NCBI GenBank assembly: GCA_024207135.1
Contig: CP042428.1
Location: 3,162,001-3,226,000, forward strand
Origin: Arthrobacter sp. C2
GTDB lineage: Bacteria; Actinomycetota; Actinomycetes; Actinomycetales; Micrococcaceae
Direction: 5' to 3'
Length of the DNA: 64,000 bases
Below, piece after piece: positions 46,930 to 56,174 of this stretch. The position numbers were made by a program, and so were the translations under genes. The first letter of the stretch is position 1. Each line of letters starts with the position of its first letter. Under the pieces are notes generated by a model. That model worked only from the letters and a program-made list of their open reading frames with translations. It was not told the origin of the DNA and searched no databases.

Positions 46930-47550
46930 ATGGCACAAAAGCAGGTCCGTTCCACCCGCCCCTCCGCACGGGTTTTTCGGCGTCGTCGACTCGCGGTGCT
47001 CATTGCCACGCTGGTTCTCATCGGGCTTGTGGCATGGGCCGGATTCGGCATTGCTTCCCTGCTGCGCCCCGCCGACCCGGGTGCCGCCCCGGCGCCAAGC
47101 CAGGGGGGAGGAAGCTCCACGCAGGCATCCGTTGAACCCACCGCGGAGCCTTCCGCGGGCCCGGCGGTGTGCCCCGAGGGGGACGTGGTCGTCACGGCAT
47201 CCACGGCCCGGGCCACCCACGGACCGGCCGACAACCCGGTGCTGGTGATGACGATCAAGAACGCCGGGACGACCGAGTGCCTGGTCAACGTGGGCACCAG
47301 CCAGCAGGATTTCTCCGTCACGAGCGGGGCGGACCGGATCTTTTCCACCTCGGACTGCGTGCAGGACCCGATGGACACGGAAATCGCCATCAAGCCGGGC
47401 GCCAGCGAGACCGCCCGCTTCACCTGGACCCGGGCGCGCAGCGCGCCGGGCTGCAAGGTCGTCAATGCGAAGCCGCGGCCGGGCTGGTACGGATTCACCG
47501 CGAAACTGGGGGACCTGACCAGCGAGACCGCAAAGTTCGAATTGAAGTAG
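46930..47550 (+). CDS. membrane-anchored extracellular protein, DUF4232-like
   Basis: 206 aa. A basic N-terminus and one membrane helix (about residues 20-46) are followed by a Ser/Pro/Glu linker and an extracellular domain. The domain starts VCPEGDVVVTAS and shows the beta-sandwich pattern NPVLVMTIKNAGTTECLVNVG, as in DUF4232 proteins, with four Cys that may form two disulfides. Function unknown. It is divergent from mutY and convergent with disA. Confidence 0.7.
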   Translation: MAQKQVRSTRPSARVFRRRRLAVLIATLVLIGLVAWAGFGIASLLRPADPGAAPAPSQGGGSSTQASVEPTAEPSAGPAVCPEGDVVVTASTARATHGPADNPVLVMTIKNAGTTECLVNVGTSQQDFSVTSGADRIFSTSDCVQDPMDTEIAIKPGASETARFTWTRARSAPGCKVVNAKPRPGWYGFTAKLGDLTSETAKFELK

Positions 47551-47575
47551 CGCGGCGGCCGGCCAGTTCTCCGGC

Positions 47576-48652
47576 TTAGAGGAAGCGGTCCAGCAGCGAG
47601 GACTCGGCGACGCGCGAGAGCCCCTCGCGCACGGTGCGGGCGCGTTGCTCGCCGATCCCGTCCACCGCCATCAGGTCCTCGATGTTGGCGGCCATCAGCC
47701 GCTGCAGGCCGCCGAAGTTGTTGACCAGCCGGTCGGCCACCGCGCGCGGCACCGACTTGATTCCCGCGAGCAACCGGTGTCCCTTGGGCGCCACGACGGC
47801 CTCGAGCGAATCGATGCCGGGGCTGATGCCCAGGATGGCGGCGAACTTGCCCAGGTCGATCAGGTCGGTGGAATCAAGGTTCTGCAGCTTCTTCAGTGCC
47901 GCGTCGATGTCCAGTTCCTCGCGGCCCAGGTTCGAGTAGTCCTTCAGCAAAAGGTCCGAGCCCGGGCCAAGGCCTGCGGAAAGCTCGTCGAGCTGCAGCG
48001 CGAGCAGTCGGCCGTCGGCGCCGAGCTCCAGCACGTACTGGGCAATCTCCTCGGAGATGCGGCGCACCATTTCCTGGCGCTGCAGCACCGCCGCGACGTC
48101 GCGGACCGTCACGACGGCCTCGATCTCGGCCGCGGACAGCGCGCTGGTGACTTGGTCCAGGCGGGAGCGGTAGCGTTCCAGCGTGGCAAGTGCCTGGTTT
48201 CCGCGGGCCAGCACCGGTTCGGAGCCCTCGAGCAGGTAGCGGATGCCCTGGACGTACAGGGCGATGATGTGCATCGACTGCGAGACCGAGACGACCGGGA
48301 AACCGGTCTGGATGGCCACGCGCTCGGCGGTGCGGTGCCGGGTTCCCGATTCCTGGGTGGGGATCGAGTGGTCCGGGACCAGCTGGACCCCGGCACGCAG
48401 GATGTTGGAACCGTCCTTGTCGCAGACGATCGCCCCGTCCATCTTGGCCAGCTCGCGCAGCCGCGTGGGGGAGAAGGCGATGTCGATGTCGAAGCCGCCG
48501 GAGCAGATCGAATCGACCACCCGGTCGTGCCCCAGCACGATCAGCGCGCCGGTGCGGCCGCGCAGGATGCGCTCCAACCCGTCGCGCAGCTCCGTTCCGG
48601 GTGCAACGCGGGCCAGCGTGGCGCGCAGCGCATCTTCGGGGCTCTTCGACAT
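47576..48652 (-). CDS. disA: DNA integrity scanning diadenylate cyclase
   Basis: 358 aa. It makes the second messenger c-di-AMP from two ATP and scans DNA for branched structures. The cyclase motifs are DGA at 72-74 and GTRHRTAE at 103-110. The middle helical spine is followed by a C-terminal helix-hairpin-helix domain (LMAVDGIGEQRARTV) that binds DNA. It lies 117 bases downstream of radA on the same strand, as in many Gram-positives where RadA restrains DisA. Confidence 0.96.
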   Translation of the reverse strand: MSKSPEDALRATLARVAPGTELRDGLERILRGRTGALIVLGHDRVVDSICSGGFDIDIAFSPTRLRELAKMDGAIVCDKDGSNILRAGVQLVPDHSIPTQESGTRHRTAERVAIQTGFPVVSVSQSMHIIALYVQGIRYLLEGSEPVLARGNQALATLERYRSRLDQVTSALSAAEIEAVVTVRDVAAVLQRQEMVRRISEEIAQYVLELGADGRLLALQLDELSAGLGPGSDLLLKDYSNLGREELDIDAALKKLQNLDSTDLIDLGKFAAILGISPGIDSLEAVVAPKGHRLLAGIKSVPRAVADRLVNNFGGLQRLMAANIEDLMAVDGIGEQRARTVREGLSRVAESSLLDRFL

Positions 48653-48705
48653 GGGTGGCCATTTCCTTCCAGGGGACTACTACCTATCGTATGGCCACGG
48701 CCGGA

Positions 48706-48735
48706 CCCCGACCCGCCCTTTGGGGCAGGTCGGGG
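48706..48735 (-). terminator. hairpin between radA and disA
   Basis: CCCCGACC and GCCC pair with GGTCGGGG and GGGC, with one mismatch and a three- to four-base loop. No U-run, so partial termination is likely. Confidence 0.5.
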
Positions 48736-48769
48736 ACACTTCGGTACCCCTTTGTTACCGAAGCCACGC

Positions 48770-50161
48770 TCAGGCGCCGGTCTTGACGCGTTGTTCGAAG
48801 GCGATGTCCAGCGCCTCGAGCACCGAGGAGACCGTGAAGACCCTGATCGAGTCCGGGATGTTCTTCGGCGGCTGCGGGGATGCCGGGACCATGGCGTAGC
48901 GGAATCCGAGCCGTTCGGCCTCGATGATCCGCCTGCCGATCTCCGGCACCGGGCGAACCTCCCCGGCCAGCCCGACCTCGCCGAAGGCCACGAACTGCGG
49001 CGGCAGCGGATGGTTGTGCATCGAGGAGGCAAGCGCCAGCGCGGTGGCCAGGTCCGTTGCCGGTTCGCTCAGCTTGACCCCGCCGACGGTGGCCACGTAG
49101 GAGTCGAGCCCGCCCAGCTCCATCCGGGCCCGCGATTGCAGCACCGCCAGGATCATCTGGGTGCGCGCCGCGTCCAGGCCGCTGGTGGCCCGGCGGGGGA
49201 TGGCGCTGGTGGCCCGCGAGAGCAGGGTCTGCACCTCGGCAACCAGGGGCCGGCGGCCCTCGAGGGTCACGGTGATGCAGGTGCCGGGAACCGGGTCTTT
49301 GGTGCGGGTGACGAAGAGCCCGGAGGGGTCGGCCAGGCCCTCGATGCCGCCCTCGGTCAAGTCGAAGCAGCCGACCTCGTCGGTGGGGCCGTAGCGGTTC
49401 TTCAGGGCGCGCAGCAGCCGCAGGCGGGAGTGGCGCTCGCCGTCGAACTGGCACACCACATCCACCAGGTGCTCAAGCGTCCGTGGCCCGGCGATCGAGC
49501 CGTCCTTGGTGACGTGGCCGACCAGGATGGTGGTCATGTTCCGCCGCTTGGCCGCGTTGATCAGGGATGCGGCAACCTCCTTGACCTGGGAAATGCCGCC
49601 CGCGGTCCCGTCGACCTCGGACGAGGCCAGGGTCTGCACGGAGTCGATGATCAGCAGCTCCGGGTCGATCTTTTCCACCTGGCCCAGCGCGATGCCCAGG
49701 TCGGTCTCGGCGGTCAGGTAGAGGGTCTCCGCCATCGCGTTGATGCGTTCGGCGCGGACCTTGACCTGGGCGGCGGATTCCTCGCCGGTGATGTACAGGA
49801 CCCTGCGGCCGGTGCGTGCGGCGCGCGCCGCGACGTCCAGCAGCAGCGTGGACTTGCCCACCCCTGGCTCCCCGGCCAGCAGGATGACGGCCCCAGGCAC
49901 CAGCCCGCCGCCGAGCACCCGGTCAAGCTCATCCACCCCGGAGGTGCGGTAGGAGGCGGCGGTGGCATCGACCTCGCCGATGGGCTGGGCGGGGACCGCG
50001 ATGGTGGTTGCCACGGTGGTCTTGGCCGTGACCGCGCCCATTTCCTCCACGGTGCCCCAGGCCTGGCATTCGCCGCAACGGCCCACCCATTTCACGGCGC
50101 TCCACCCGCATTCCGCGCAACGGTATGCGGGTGTGTTCTTGGTGCGGGAATTCTTAGCCAT
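48770..50161 (-). CDS. radA: DNA repair protein RadA (Sms)
   Basis: 463 aa from ATG at 50161. The N-terminal zinc finger has C15, C18, C29 and C32. Walker A GEPGVGKST is at 97-105, the RadA-specific KNRYG motif at 254-258, and a C-terminal Lon-like domain follows. It processes recombination intermediates as a ring helicase. The longer frame to 50368 overlaps the next gene. It is upstream of disA, its known functional partner. Confidence 0.95.
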   Translation of the reverse strand: MAKNSRTKNTPAYRCAECGWSAVKWVGRCGECQAWGTVEEMGAVTAKTTVATTIAVPAQPIGEVDATAASYRTSGVDELDRVLGGGLVPGAVILLAGEPGVGKSTLLLDVAARAARTGRRVLYITGEESAAQVKVRAERINAMAETLYLTAETDLGIALGQVEKIDPELLIIDSVQTLASSEVDGTAGGISQVKEVAASLINAAKRRNMTTILVGHVTKDGSIAGPRTLEHLVDVVCQFDGERHSRLRLLRALKNRYGPTDEVGCFDLTEGGIEGLADPSGLFVTRTKDPVPGTCITVTLEGRRPLVAEVQTLLSRATSAIPRRATSGLDAARTQMILAVLQSRARMELGGLDSYVATVGGVKLSEPATDLATALALASSMHNHPLPPQFVAFGEVGLAGEVRPVPEIGRRIIEAERLGFRYAMVPASPQPPKNIPDSIRVFTVSSVLEALDIAFEQRVKTGA

Positions 50162-50168
50162 GTGCTTG

Positions 50169-50174
50169 ATGCTA
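50169..50174 (-). promoter_or_regulatory. -10 hexamer TAGCAT for radA (leaderless)
   Basis: On the minus strand TAGCAT is followed by seven bases and the ATG of radA; no ribosome site is present. Confidence 0.5.
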
Positions 50175-50217
50175 GTGCCCGGCGCCAACGGTTTGGTTTC
50201 GCCGCGGCGGGCTTTCG

Positions 50218-51348
50218 CTACAGGCGCGGCAGCAGTGCGACTGCGTCTTCGTGGCTGACGCCGGAGGCCTCGAGCAGGTCGACCACCAAGGGGCGCAACA
50301 GCAGCACCATGCCCTCGCCCTGCAGCCCGCTGACCTGAAGCGTCTGGGGATCCAGCCGGGCTGCGCACTCGGCCAGCTCGCGCTGCGCCCGCCCCACGGC
50401 CCGTTGGTACCCGGACTCGTTTGTTTCCAGCACCGCATAGCCGAAGGCGTCCACGGCCTCGGCCAACTCACCCAGCAGGCTGGCCACGGCTTCTACCCCG
50501 CGGTCGGTCAGCGCGCCGTGGTTGATCACCGTGGCCAATCTCCGGGCCAGGACCCGGGAGTTGCGCATCGCCAGGTCTGTTTTTTCGGCCGCGATCGACA
50601 ACCGCTCCAGGTCCGAACGGCGTCGCCGGTGGGCAGGGGCCAGTGTGGCAACCTCGTGTGCCACGTTCAGTGCCGCGGGCAGGGAGTCCATGAGCTTTTG
50701 GGTGCCGCGGGCGCGGACCAGTGCGTGGAAGGCCAGGGTGGCATCCGAGGAGCTCACGGCGCGCGCGCACTCCTGGAGAATCCCCGAAAGCTCACTGAGC
50801 AGCTTGCCGAGTTCGGCAATGGGTGTGCGGCGCGGGTCCCGCGGAAAGACCATGACAATCAACAGGCCGCACAGCGAGCCGACCACGGCGTCCAGGGAGC
50901 GGCTGAACGGGCCGGCCGCATCGGCGATGGGCAGCAGGACCACGAGCACCGACTGCAGGCCCAGCTGGGTGGTGAAGATGGGACCGGAATCCAGGAAACG
51001 GGCGATCGTCAGGGACAGGAAGAGCACCAATCCCGCCTGCCACAGGCCGCTTCCCAGCAAGGTGAGTAGCAGGTCGCCGACCGCCACGCCCAGGGTGCAG
51101 CCGATGGCGACTTCAAGGGATCGGCGCACCGTGGTCGCGGTGCCGAAGCCCAGCACCAGCAGGCCGCTGGTTGCGGCAAAGATCGGCCCGACGTGCCCCA
51201 GCAATTGCTCGGCAATCCAATAGGCCAGCACCGCGGAGGCGGTCATCTGGATGATCCTGGGGAACGAAGTGCCCGCGCGGCGCATGCCCACGCGGTAGCG
51301 GCGCTTGACGAAGGTCCATGCTCCGCCCGCCGAAGTTCCGATTCCCAT
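50218..51348 (-). CDS. FUSC family membrane protein (aromatic acid exporter-like)
   Basis: 376 aa from ATG at 51348. Six membrane segments in the first 170 residues form the FUSC/ArAE module, with RIIQMTASAVLAYWIAEQLL and FAATSGLLVLGFG. A long cytoplasmic helical half follows, rich in Arg, Glu and Leu. Such proteins are linked to export of aromatic acids, but nothing in the neighbourhood fixes the substrate. It is divergent from pstS, with the PHO box in between. Confidence 0.8.
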   Translation of the reverse strand: MGIGTSAGGAWTFVKRRYRVGMRRAGTSFPRIIQMTASAVLAYWIAEQLLGHVGPIFAATSGLLVLGFGTATTVRRSLEVAIGCTLGVAVGDLLLTLLGSGLWQAGLVLFLSLTIARFLDSGPIFTTQLGLQSVLVVLLPIADAAGPFSRSLDAVVGSLCGLLIVMVFPRDPRRTPIAELGKLLSELSGILQECARAVSSSDATLAFHALVRARGTQKLMDSLPAALNVAHEVATLAPAHRRRRSDLERLSIAAEKTDLAMRNSRVLARRLATVINHGALTDRGVEAVASLLGELAEAVDAFGYAVLETNESGYQRAVGRAQRELAECAARLDPQTLQVSGLQGEGMVLLLRPLVVDLLEASGVSHEDAVALLPRL

Positions 51349-51427
51349 GGGCAACAGTCTGTCACGGCTTGGGCGCCGCACCGGCAAGTGTTAAACGTGA
51401 CGCGAAACACCGGTGCGAATCAGCCGT

Positions 51428-51449
51428 GTTCACCTTGCGTTCACCTTCA
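51428..51449 (+). promoter_or_regulatory. PHO box (PhoP binding site) upstream of pstS
   Basis: Two adjacent 11-base direct repeats, GTTCACCTTGC and GTTCACCTTCA, match the actinobacterial PHO box. A weaker unit GGTTACCTGCG lies in phase two repeats further (51461-51471). A possible -10, TAACTT, is at 51477-51482. Confidence 0.85.
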
Positions 51450-51574
51450 TCGCAGTAGCTGGTTACCTGCGGGGCCTAACTTCGTATTGAAGCGATGTGC
51501 CGGCGTGCGCATCCTTGGGAACAAACCAGGACGACACGTTTCGTCATTGACAGGCATTTGAAAGAGGATAACTC

Positions 51575-52690
51575 GTGAAGCTTCATCGCATTGGCAGCGC
51601 GGCTGCTGTTCTTACCGTCGCCGCCCTGGCCCTGACCGCCTGCGGTTCGGACAGCCCGACCGCCTCGGCCGGCACGGCTGACTCGACCGGCGGCTCCGCC
51701 GCTGCGGTTTCCGGCACGTTGACCGGTTCCGGCGCGTCCTCGCAGAAGTCCGCCATGGAAGCCTGGAAGGCCGGCTTCGAAGCCGCCACCCCCGGCACCA
51801 TGGTCCAGTACTCCCCGGACGGTTCCGGCGCGGGCCGCAAGGCCTTCCTGGCCGGCGGCGCGCAGTTCGCAGGCTCGGATGCCTACCTGAAGGACGAGGA
51901 AATCGAATCCTCGAAGGAAATCTGCGGCCCCGAGGGTGCCTTCAACGTCCCGGCCTACGTTTCCCCGATCGCGGTTGCCTTCAACCTTCCGGGCGTCGAA
52001 ACCCTGAACCTTGACGCGGCCACCATCGCCAAGATCTTCAAGCTGGAAATCACCAAGTGGAACGATCCGGCCATCGCCGCAACCAATGAAGGCGTGAGCC
52101 TTCCGGACACCGCCATCACCGTGGTGCACCGCAACGACGAGTCGGGCACGACCGAGAACTTTGTCGACTACCTCGCGGCCGCCGCGAAGGACGTCTGGAC
52201 CTACGACGTCTCCGGCGACTGGCCCAAGGACCTCGCAAGCGAGAACGCCAAGGGCACCTCCGGCGTCGTGGCCACCACGACCGCCACCGAGGGCGCAATC
52301 ACCTACGCCGACTTCTCCGCCGTGGGCAAGCTCGGCACCGTGAACGTGAAGGTCGGCGACGACTTCACCGAGATCTCCGCGGAGGCAGCAGCCAAGGGCG
52401 TCGAGGCAGCCACCCCGGTCGAAGGCCGCGGCGCACTGGACATGTCCCTGGACCTGAAGCGCGACACCACCGAGTCCGGGTCCTACCCGATCATCCTGGT
52501 CTCCTACCACGTGTTCTGCTCCAGCTACAAGGACCAGGCAACCGTTGACCTGGTCAAGAGCTTCGGCGAGTACGTGCTCTCCGAAGCCGGCCAGAAGGAA
52601 GCCGCAGCTTCCGCCGGAAACGCACCGCTCTCTGCCAAGATGAGCGAAGCGGCAATCAAGTCGATCGACTCCATCAAGGTTGCTTCCTAG
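51575..52690 (+). CDS. pstS: phosphate ABC transporter, phosphate-binding lipoprotein
   Basis: 371 aa, GTG start with AAAGAGGA upstream. A signal peptide ends in the lipobox LTAC, so Cys23 is lipidated. The mature protein has the PstS features GSGASSQKSAMEAW, the phosphate-contacting SPDGSGAGRKAFLAG and VHRNDESGTTENF. It captures phosphate outside the membrane and passes it to PstCA. A PHO box upstream predicts induction when phosphate is scarce. A hairpin follows before pstC. Confidence 0.96.
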   Translation: MKLHRIGSAAAVLTVAALALTACGSDSPTASAGTADSTGGSAAAVSGTLTGSGASSQKSAMEAWKAGFEAATPGTMVQYSPDGSGAGRKAFLAGGAQFAGSDAYLKDEEIESSKEICGPEGAFNVPAYVSPIAVAFNLPGVETLNLDAATIAKIFKLEITKWNDPAIAATNEGVSLPDTAITVVHRNDESGTTENFVDYLAAAAKDVWTYDVSGDWPKDLASENAKGTSGVVATTTATEGAITYADFSAVGKLGTVNVKVGDDFTEISAEAAAKGVEAATPVEGRGALDMSLDLKRDTTESGSYPIILVSYHVFCSSYKDQATVDLVKSFGEYVLSEAGQKEAAASAGNAPLSAKMSEAAIKSIDSIKVAS

Positions 52691-52700
52691 CTGTCACACT

Positions 52701-52740
52701 CCCGCCGGGGAACGTCGAATCATCGATATTCCCCGGCGGG
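52701..52740 (+). terminator. intercistronic hairpin between pstS and pstC
   Basis: CCCGCCGGGGAA pairs perfectly with TTCCCCGGCGGG around a 16-base loop. With no U-run it more likely stabilises pstS mRNA or partly attenuates than fully terminates. Confidence 0.65.
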
Positions 52741-52837
52741 CGCAGTAGCATCGCACTTGCCCCTCTCCACATCCCGGCGCAAGCGGGCCGTCCGATCCCC
52801 CTGAACCCGTTTGCACAACATCCAAAGGCTTACCCAT

Positions 52838-53770
52838 ATGACTACCAACGCGCTTCGGCGCAACGGATCCAAGGGACAGGCCGGAGACAAAATCTTCTCC
52901 GGTGCCGCGCTGGGCGCAGGCATCCTGATCCTCGCAACGCTGCTTGCGGTGGCGATCTTCCTGTTCATCCAGGCGCTGCCCACCTTCACCGCCGACCCGA
53001 CGCTGGTCAGCGGCGGCGAGGGCTTCCTCGCCTACATCTTCCCGATCGTCATCGGCACCGTCATCGCGGCTGCCATAGCCCTGCTGATCGCCACCCCGGT
53101 CGGCATTGCCGTGGCGCTGTTCATCTCGCACTACGCCCCGCGCCGGCTGGCCGCCGGGCTCGGCTACGTCATCGACCTGCTGGCAGCGATCCCGTCGGTC
53201 ATCTACGGAGCCTGGGGCTACCTGGTGCTGGCCCCGGCGCTGGTCCCCAGCTTCCAGTGGCTGTCCGAGAACCTCGGCTTCATCCCGCTCTTTGAAGGCC
53301 CGGCTTCGCAGACCGGCAAGACCATCCTCACCGCCGGCATCGTGCTCGCCGTGATGGTCCTCCCGATCATCACCTCGCTGAGCCGCGAGATCTTCCTGCA
53401 GACCCCGAAGCTGCATGAGGAAGCCGCGCTCGCGCTGGGCGCCACGCGCTGGGAAATGATCACCATGTCGGTGCTTCCCTTCGCCCGCCCCGGCATCATC
53501 TCCGCCGTGATGCTCGGCCTGGGCCGCGCCCTGGGTGAGACCATGGCCGTTGCCCTGGTGCTGTCCACCGGCGGGTTGATCCCGTCGCTGATCAAGTCCG
53601 GCAACCAGACCATCGCCGCGGAGATCGCACTGAACTTCCCCGAGGCCTTCGGCCTGCGCCTGGCCGAGCTGATCGCCGCCGGCCTGGTGCTGTTCGTGAT
53701 CACCCTGGTGGTCAACCTCATCGCCCGGGCCATCATCGCCCGCCACAAGGAATTCTCGGGAGCCAACTGA
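52838..53770 (+). CDS. pstC: phosphate ABC transporter permease PstC
   Basis: 310 aa with six membrane segments. The cytoplasmic EAA loop that docks on PstB reads EEAALALGATRWEMITMSVLPFARPG. It forms the channel with PstA. The ATG at 52838 has AAAGG upstream. Its stop overlaps the start of pstA (ATGA at 53770). Confidence 0.95.
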   Translation: MTTNALRRNGSKGQAGDKIFSGAALGAGILILATLLAVAIFLFIQALPTFTADPTLVSGGEGFLAYIFPIVIGTVIAAAIALLIATPVGIAVALFISHYAPRRLAAGLGYVIDLLAAIPSVIYGAWGYLVLAPALVPSFQWLSENLGFIPLFEGPASQTGKTILTAGIVLAVMVLPIITSLSREIFLQTPKLHEEAALALGATRWEMITMSVLPFARPGIISAVMLGLGRALGETMAVALVLSTGGLIPSLIKSGNQTIAAEIALNFPEAFGLRLAELIAAGLVLFVITLVVNLIARAIIARHKEFSGAN

Positions 53771-54921
53771 TGAGTGCCACAACCACGCGCAAGACCTCGA
53801 ACGATTCGCGCAACGTGCAGAACCCGCCGCCGGTTGCCCGCAAGCGCAACTCCCTGGCCAAGGGCCACCTGCCCCGCTGGGCGGTGCCGGGCATCGCCGC
53901 GGCCTCGCTGATCCTGGGGGCCGCGGCCTCCACGCTCGGCGGCTTCTCGGTGGCAACCCTGGCCATCTACACAGCCATCATCTTCGTCATCGCCTCCACC
54001 GTCATCACCACGCTGGTGGAGGGCCCGCGCCAGGGCCGCAACGCGCTGGCCACCAACCTGGTCTACGCAGCCTTCCTGCTGGCACTGATCCCGCTGGCTT
54101 CCGTGCTGTTCACGGTGCTGCAAAAGGGACTGCCGGGCATCAACACGCACTTCCTGTTCCACTCCATGAACGGGATCACCGGCGCGGTCGACAACGCCAG
54201 CGTCGAAGACGGCACCCCGGTGCTCGGCGGGGCCTACCACGCGGTCATCGGCACGCTGCTGATCACCCTGTGGTCGACGGTCATCTCGGTGCCCGTGGGC
54301 ATGCTGACAGCAATCTACCTGGTCGAATACGGAAAGAACGGGCCGCTGGCCCGCGCCATCACCTTCTTCGTCGACGTGATGACCGGCATCCCCTCGATCG
54401 TCGCCGGCCTCTTCGCCACCGCGCTGTTCGCGGTGCTGATGGGCCCCACCGCCCGCATGGGCATCGTCGCCGCAGTCGCGTTGAGCGTGCTGATGATCCC
54501 CACGGTGGTCCGCTCCACCGAGGAAATGCTCAAGATCGTCCCGAACGAGCTGCGCGAGGCCGCCTACGCCTTGGGCGTGCGCAAGTGGCGCACCATCGCC
54601 AAGGTCGTCATCCCTACGGCCATCTCCGGCATCGCCTCCGGCGTCACCCTGGCCATCGCCCGCGTCATCGGCGAAACCGCACCGATCTTGGTCACCGCCG
54701 GCCTGGCGAACAACATCAACGTGAACGTCTTCGGCAACTGGATGGCCACGCTGCCGACGTTCATCTACTACCAGATCCTCACCCCGACCTCGCCGACCAA
54801 CGTGGACCCCTCGATCCAGCGTGCCTGGGCCGCGGCCCTGCTGCTGATCATCATGGTCATGGTGCTCAACCTCGGTGCCCGGCTGGTTGCCGGCCTGTTC
54901 GCCCCCAAGAAGGGCCGTTGA
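53770..54921 (+). CDS. pstA: phosphate ABC transporter permease PstA
   Basis: 383 aa, longer than usual because of an N-terminal extension with two extra membrane segments (about residues 35-80). The core has six segments and the EAA loop ELREAAYALGVRKWRTIAKVVIPTA. Translation is coupled to pstC. Confidence 0.95.
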   Translation: MSATTTRKTSNDSRNVQNPPPVARKRNSLAKGHLPRWAVPGIAAASLILGAAASTLGGFSVATLAIYTAIIFVIASTVITTLVEGPRQGRNALATNLVYAAFLLALIPLASVLFTVLQKGLPGINTHFLFHSMNGITGAVDNASVEDGTPVLGGAYHAVIGTLLITLWSTVISVPVGMLTAIYLVEYGKNGPLARAITFFVDVMTGIPSIVAGLFATALFAVLMGPTARMGIVAAVALSVLMIPTVVRSTEEMLKIVPNELREAAYALGVRKWRTIAKVVIPTAISGIASGVTLAIARVIGETAPILVTAGLANNINVNVFGNWMATLPTFIYYQILTPTSPTNVDPSIQRAWAAALLLIIMVMVLNLGARLVAGLFAPKKGR

Positions 54922-54972
54922 GCCTTTAGGCTCCGGACCCGACACCAAAAAACTTTCTAAGGAACAACCACC

Positions 54973-55752
54973 ATGTCAAAGCGCATCGACGTCAAAGACC
55001 TCAACGTCTACTACTCCAAGTTCCTGGCCGTTGAAGATGTCAACATCGAAATCGAAGCCAAGTCCGTCACCGCGTTCATCGGCCCCTCGGGCTGCGGGAA
55101 GTCCACCTTCCTGCGCACCCTGAACCGCATGCACGAGGTCATCCCCGGCGGCCGCGTCGAGGGCGAGGTCCTCCTGGACGGGGACAACCTCTACGAATCC
55201 GGCGTCGACCCGGTGACCGTGCGCAGCCAGATCGGCATGGTCTTCCAGCGGCCCAACCCGTTCCCGACCATGTCCATCAAGGACAATGTGCTGGCCGGGG
55301 TCAAGCTCAACGGCAAGAAGATCTCCAGGTCCGATGCGGACTCGCTGGTGGAGAAGTCGCTGCGCGGGGCCAACCTCTGGAACGAGGTCAAGGACCGCCT
55401 GGACAAGCCCGGATCGGGCCTCTCCGGCGGCCAGCAGCAGCGCCTGTGCATCGCCCGCACCATCGCGGTGAAGCCGCAGGTGATCCTGATGGACGAGCCG
55501 TGCTCGGCCCTGGACCCGATCTCCACCCTGGCCATCGAGGACCTGATCAACGAGCTCAAGAGCGAGTTCACCGTGGTGATCGTGACCCACAACATGCAGC
55601 AGGCCGCACGCGTGAGCGACAAGACCGCGTTCTTCAACATCGCCGGAACCGGCAAGCCCGGCAAGCTGATCGAATACGCGGAAACCGCGACGATCTTCTC
55701 CAACCCGGCCGTCAAGGCCACCGAGGACTACGTCTCGGGCCGCTTCGGATAA
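54973..55752 (+). CDS. pstB: phosphate ABC transporter ATPase PstB
   Basis: 259 aa. Walker [10 protein letters not shown] is at 37-45, the ABC signature LSGGQQQR from 150, and Walker B ILMDEP with D174; [10 protein letters not shown] follows the switch His, as in PstB. It drives phosphate uptake through PstCA. CTAAGGAACAACC precedes the ATG. No phoU follows; a terminator ends the operon. Confidence 0.96.
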   Translation: MSKRIDVKDLNVYYSKFLAVEDVNIEIEAKSVTAFIGPSGCGKSTFLRTLNRMHEVIPGGRVEGEVLLDGDNLYESGVDPVTVRSQIGMVFQRPNPFPTMSIKDNVLAGVKLNGKKISRSDADSLVEKSLRGANLWNEVKDRLDKPGSGLSGGQQQRLCIARTIAVKPQVILMDEPCSALDPISTLAIEDLINELKSEFTVVIVTHNMQQAARVSDKTAFFNIAGTGKPGKLIEYAETATIFSNPAVKATEDYVSGRFG

Positions 55753-55859
55753 TCCCCGCCCGGGGAAAACACGCAACACCAGAATTCGCCGGCATGACCG
55801 AACAGGTCGTGGCGGCGGTACCGGAAGGGGGATCTTCCGGGGATCCCTGGAGGGGGATC

Positions 55860-55915
55860 GCGACGGCGGAGGAATGTGCGCGAGTCTTGCGCACCTTCCT
55901 CCGCCGTCGCCTCGT
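55860..55915 (+). terminator. terminator of the pst operon
   Basis: A very long stem: GCGACGGCGGAGGAA plus GTGCGC pairs with GCGCAC plus TTCCTCCGCCGTCGC, with one mismatch and a seven-base loop, then CTCGTTT. Confidence 0.85.
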
Positions 55916-56174
55916 TTAAGCCCAACAGGCCTGGTTGTTCAGCCGCATGCCTGGCCCGTTCCGGAGGAAATCCGGATTCAGGTCGGCAGATGCGAAGGAT
56001 CTTGGGCTTGCCCTTGCCTCACCACACCAGGGTCGACTTTTTGCGGAAAACGACCTGCCCTTCCGTAAAGTCGCTGGGAGACGACATCTTTGCTTCGCCT
56101 TTAGCGGCCCTCTCCACGGAGTGTCGCATCACTGCGGGAAGCGCCTCAGAGAATGGATCGATGGTTCCTTTACG

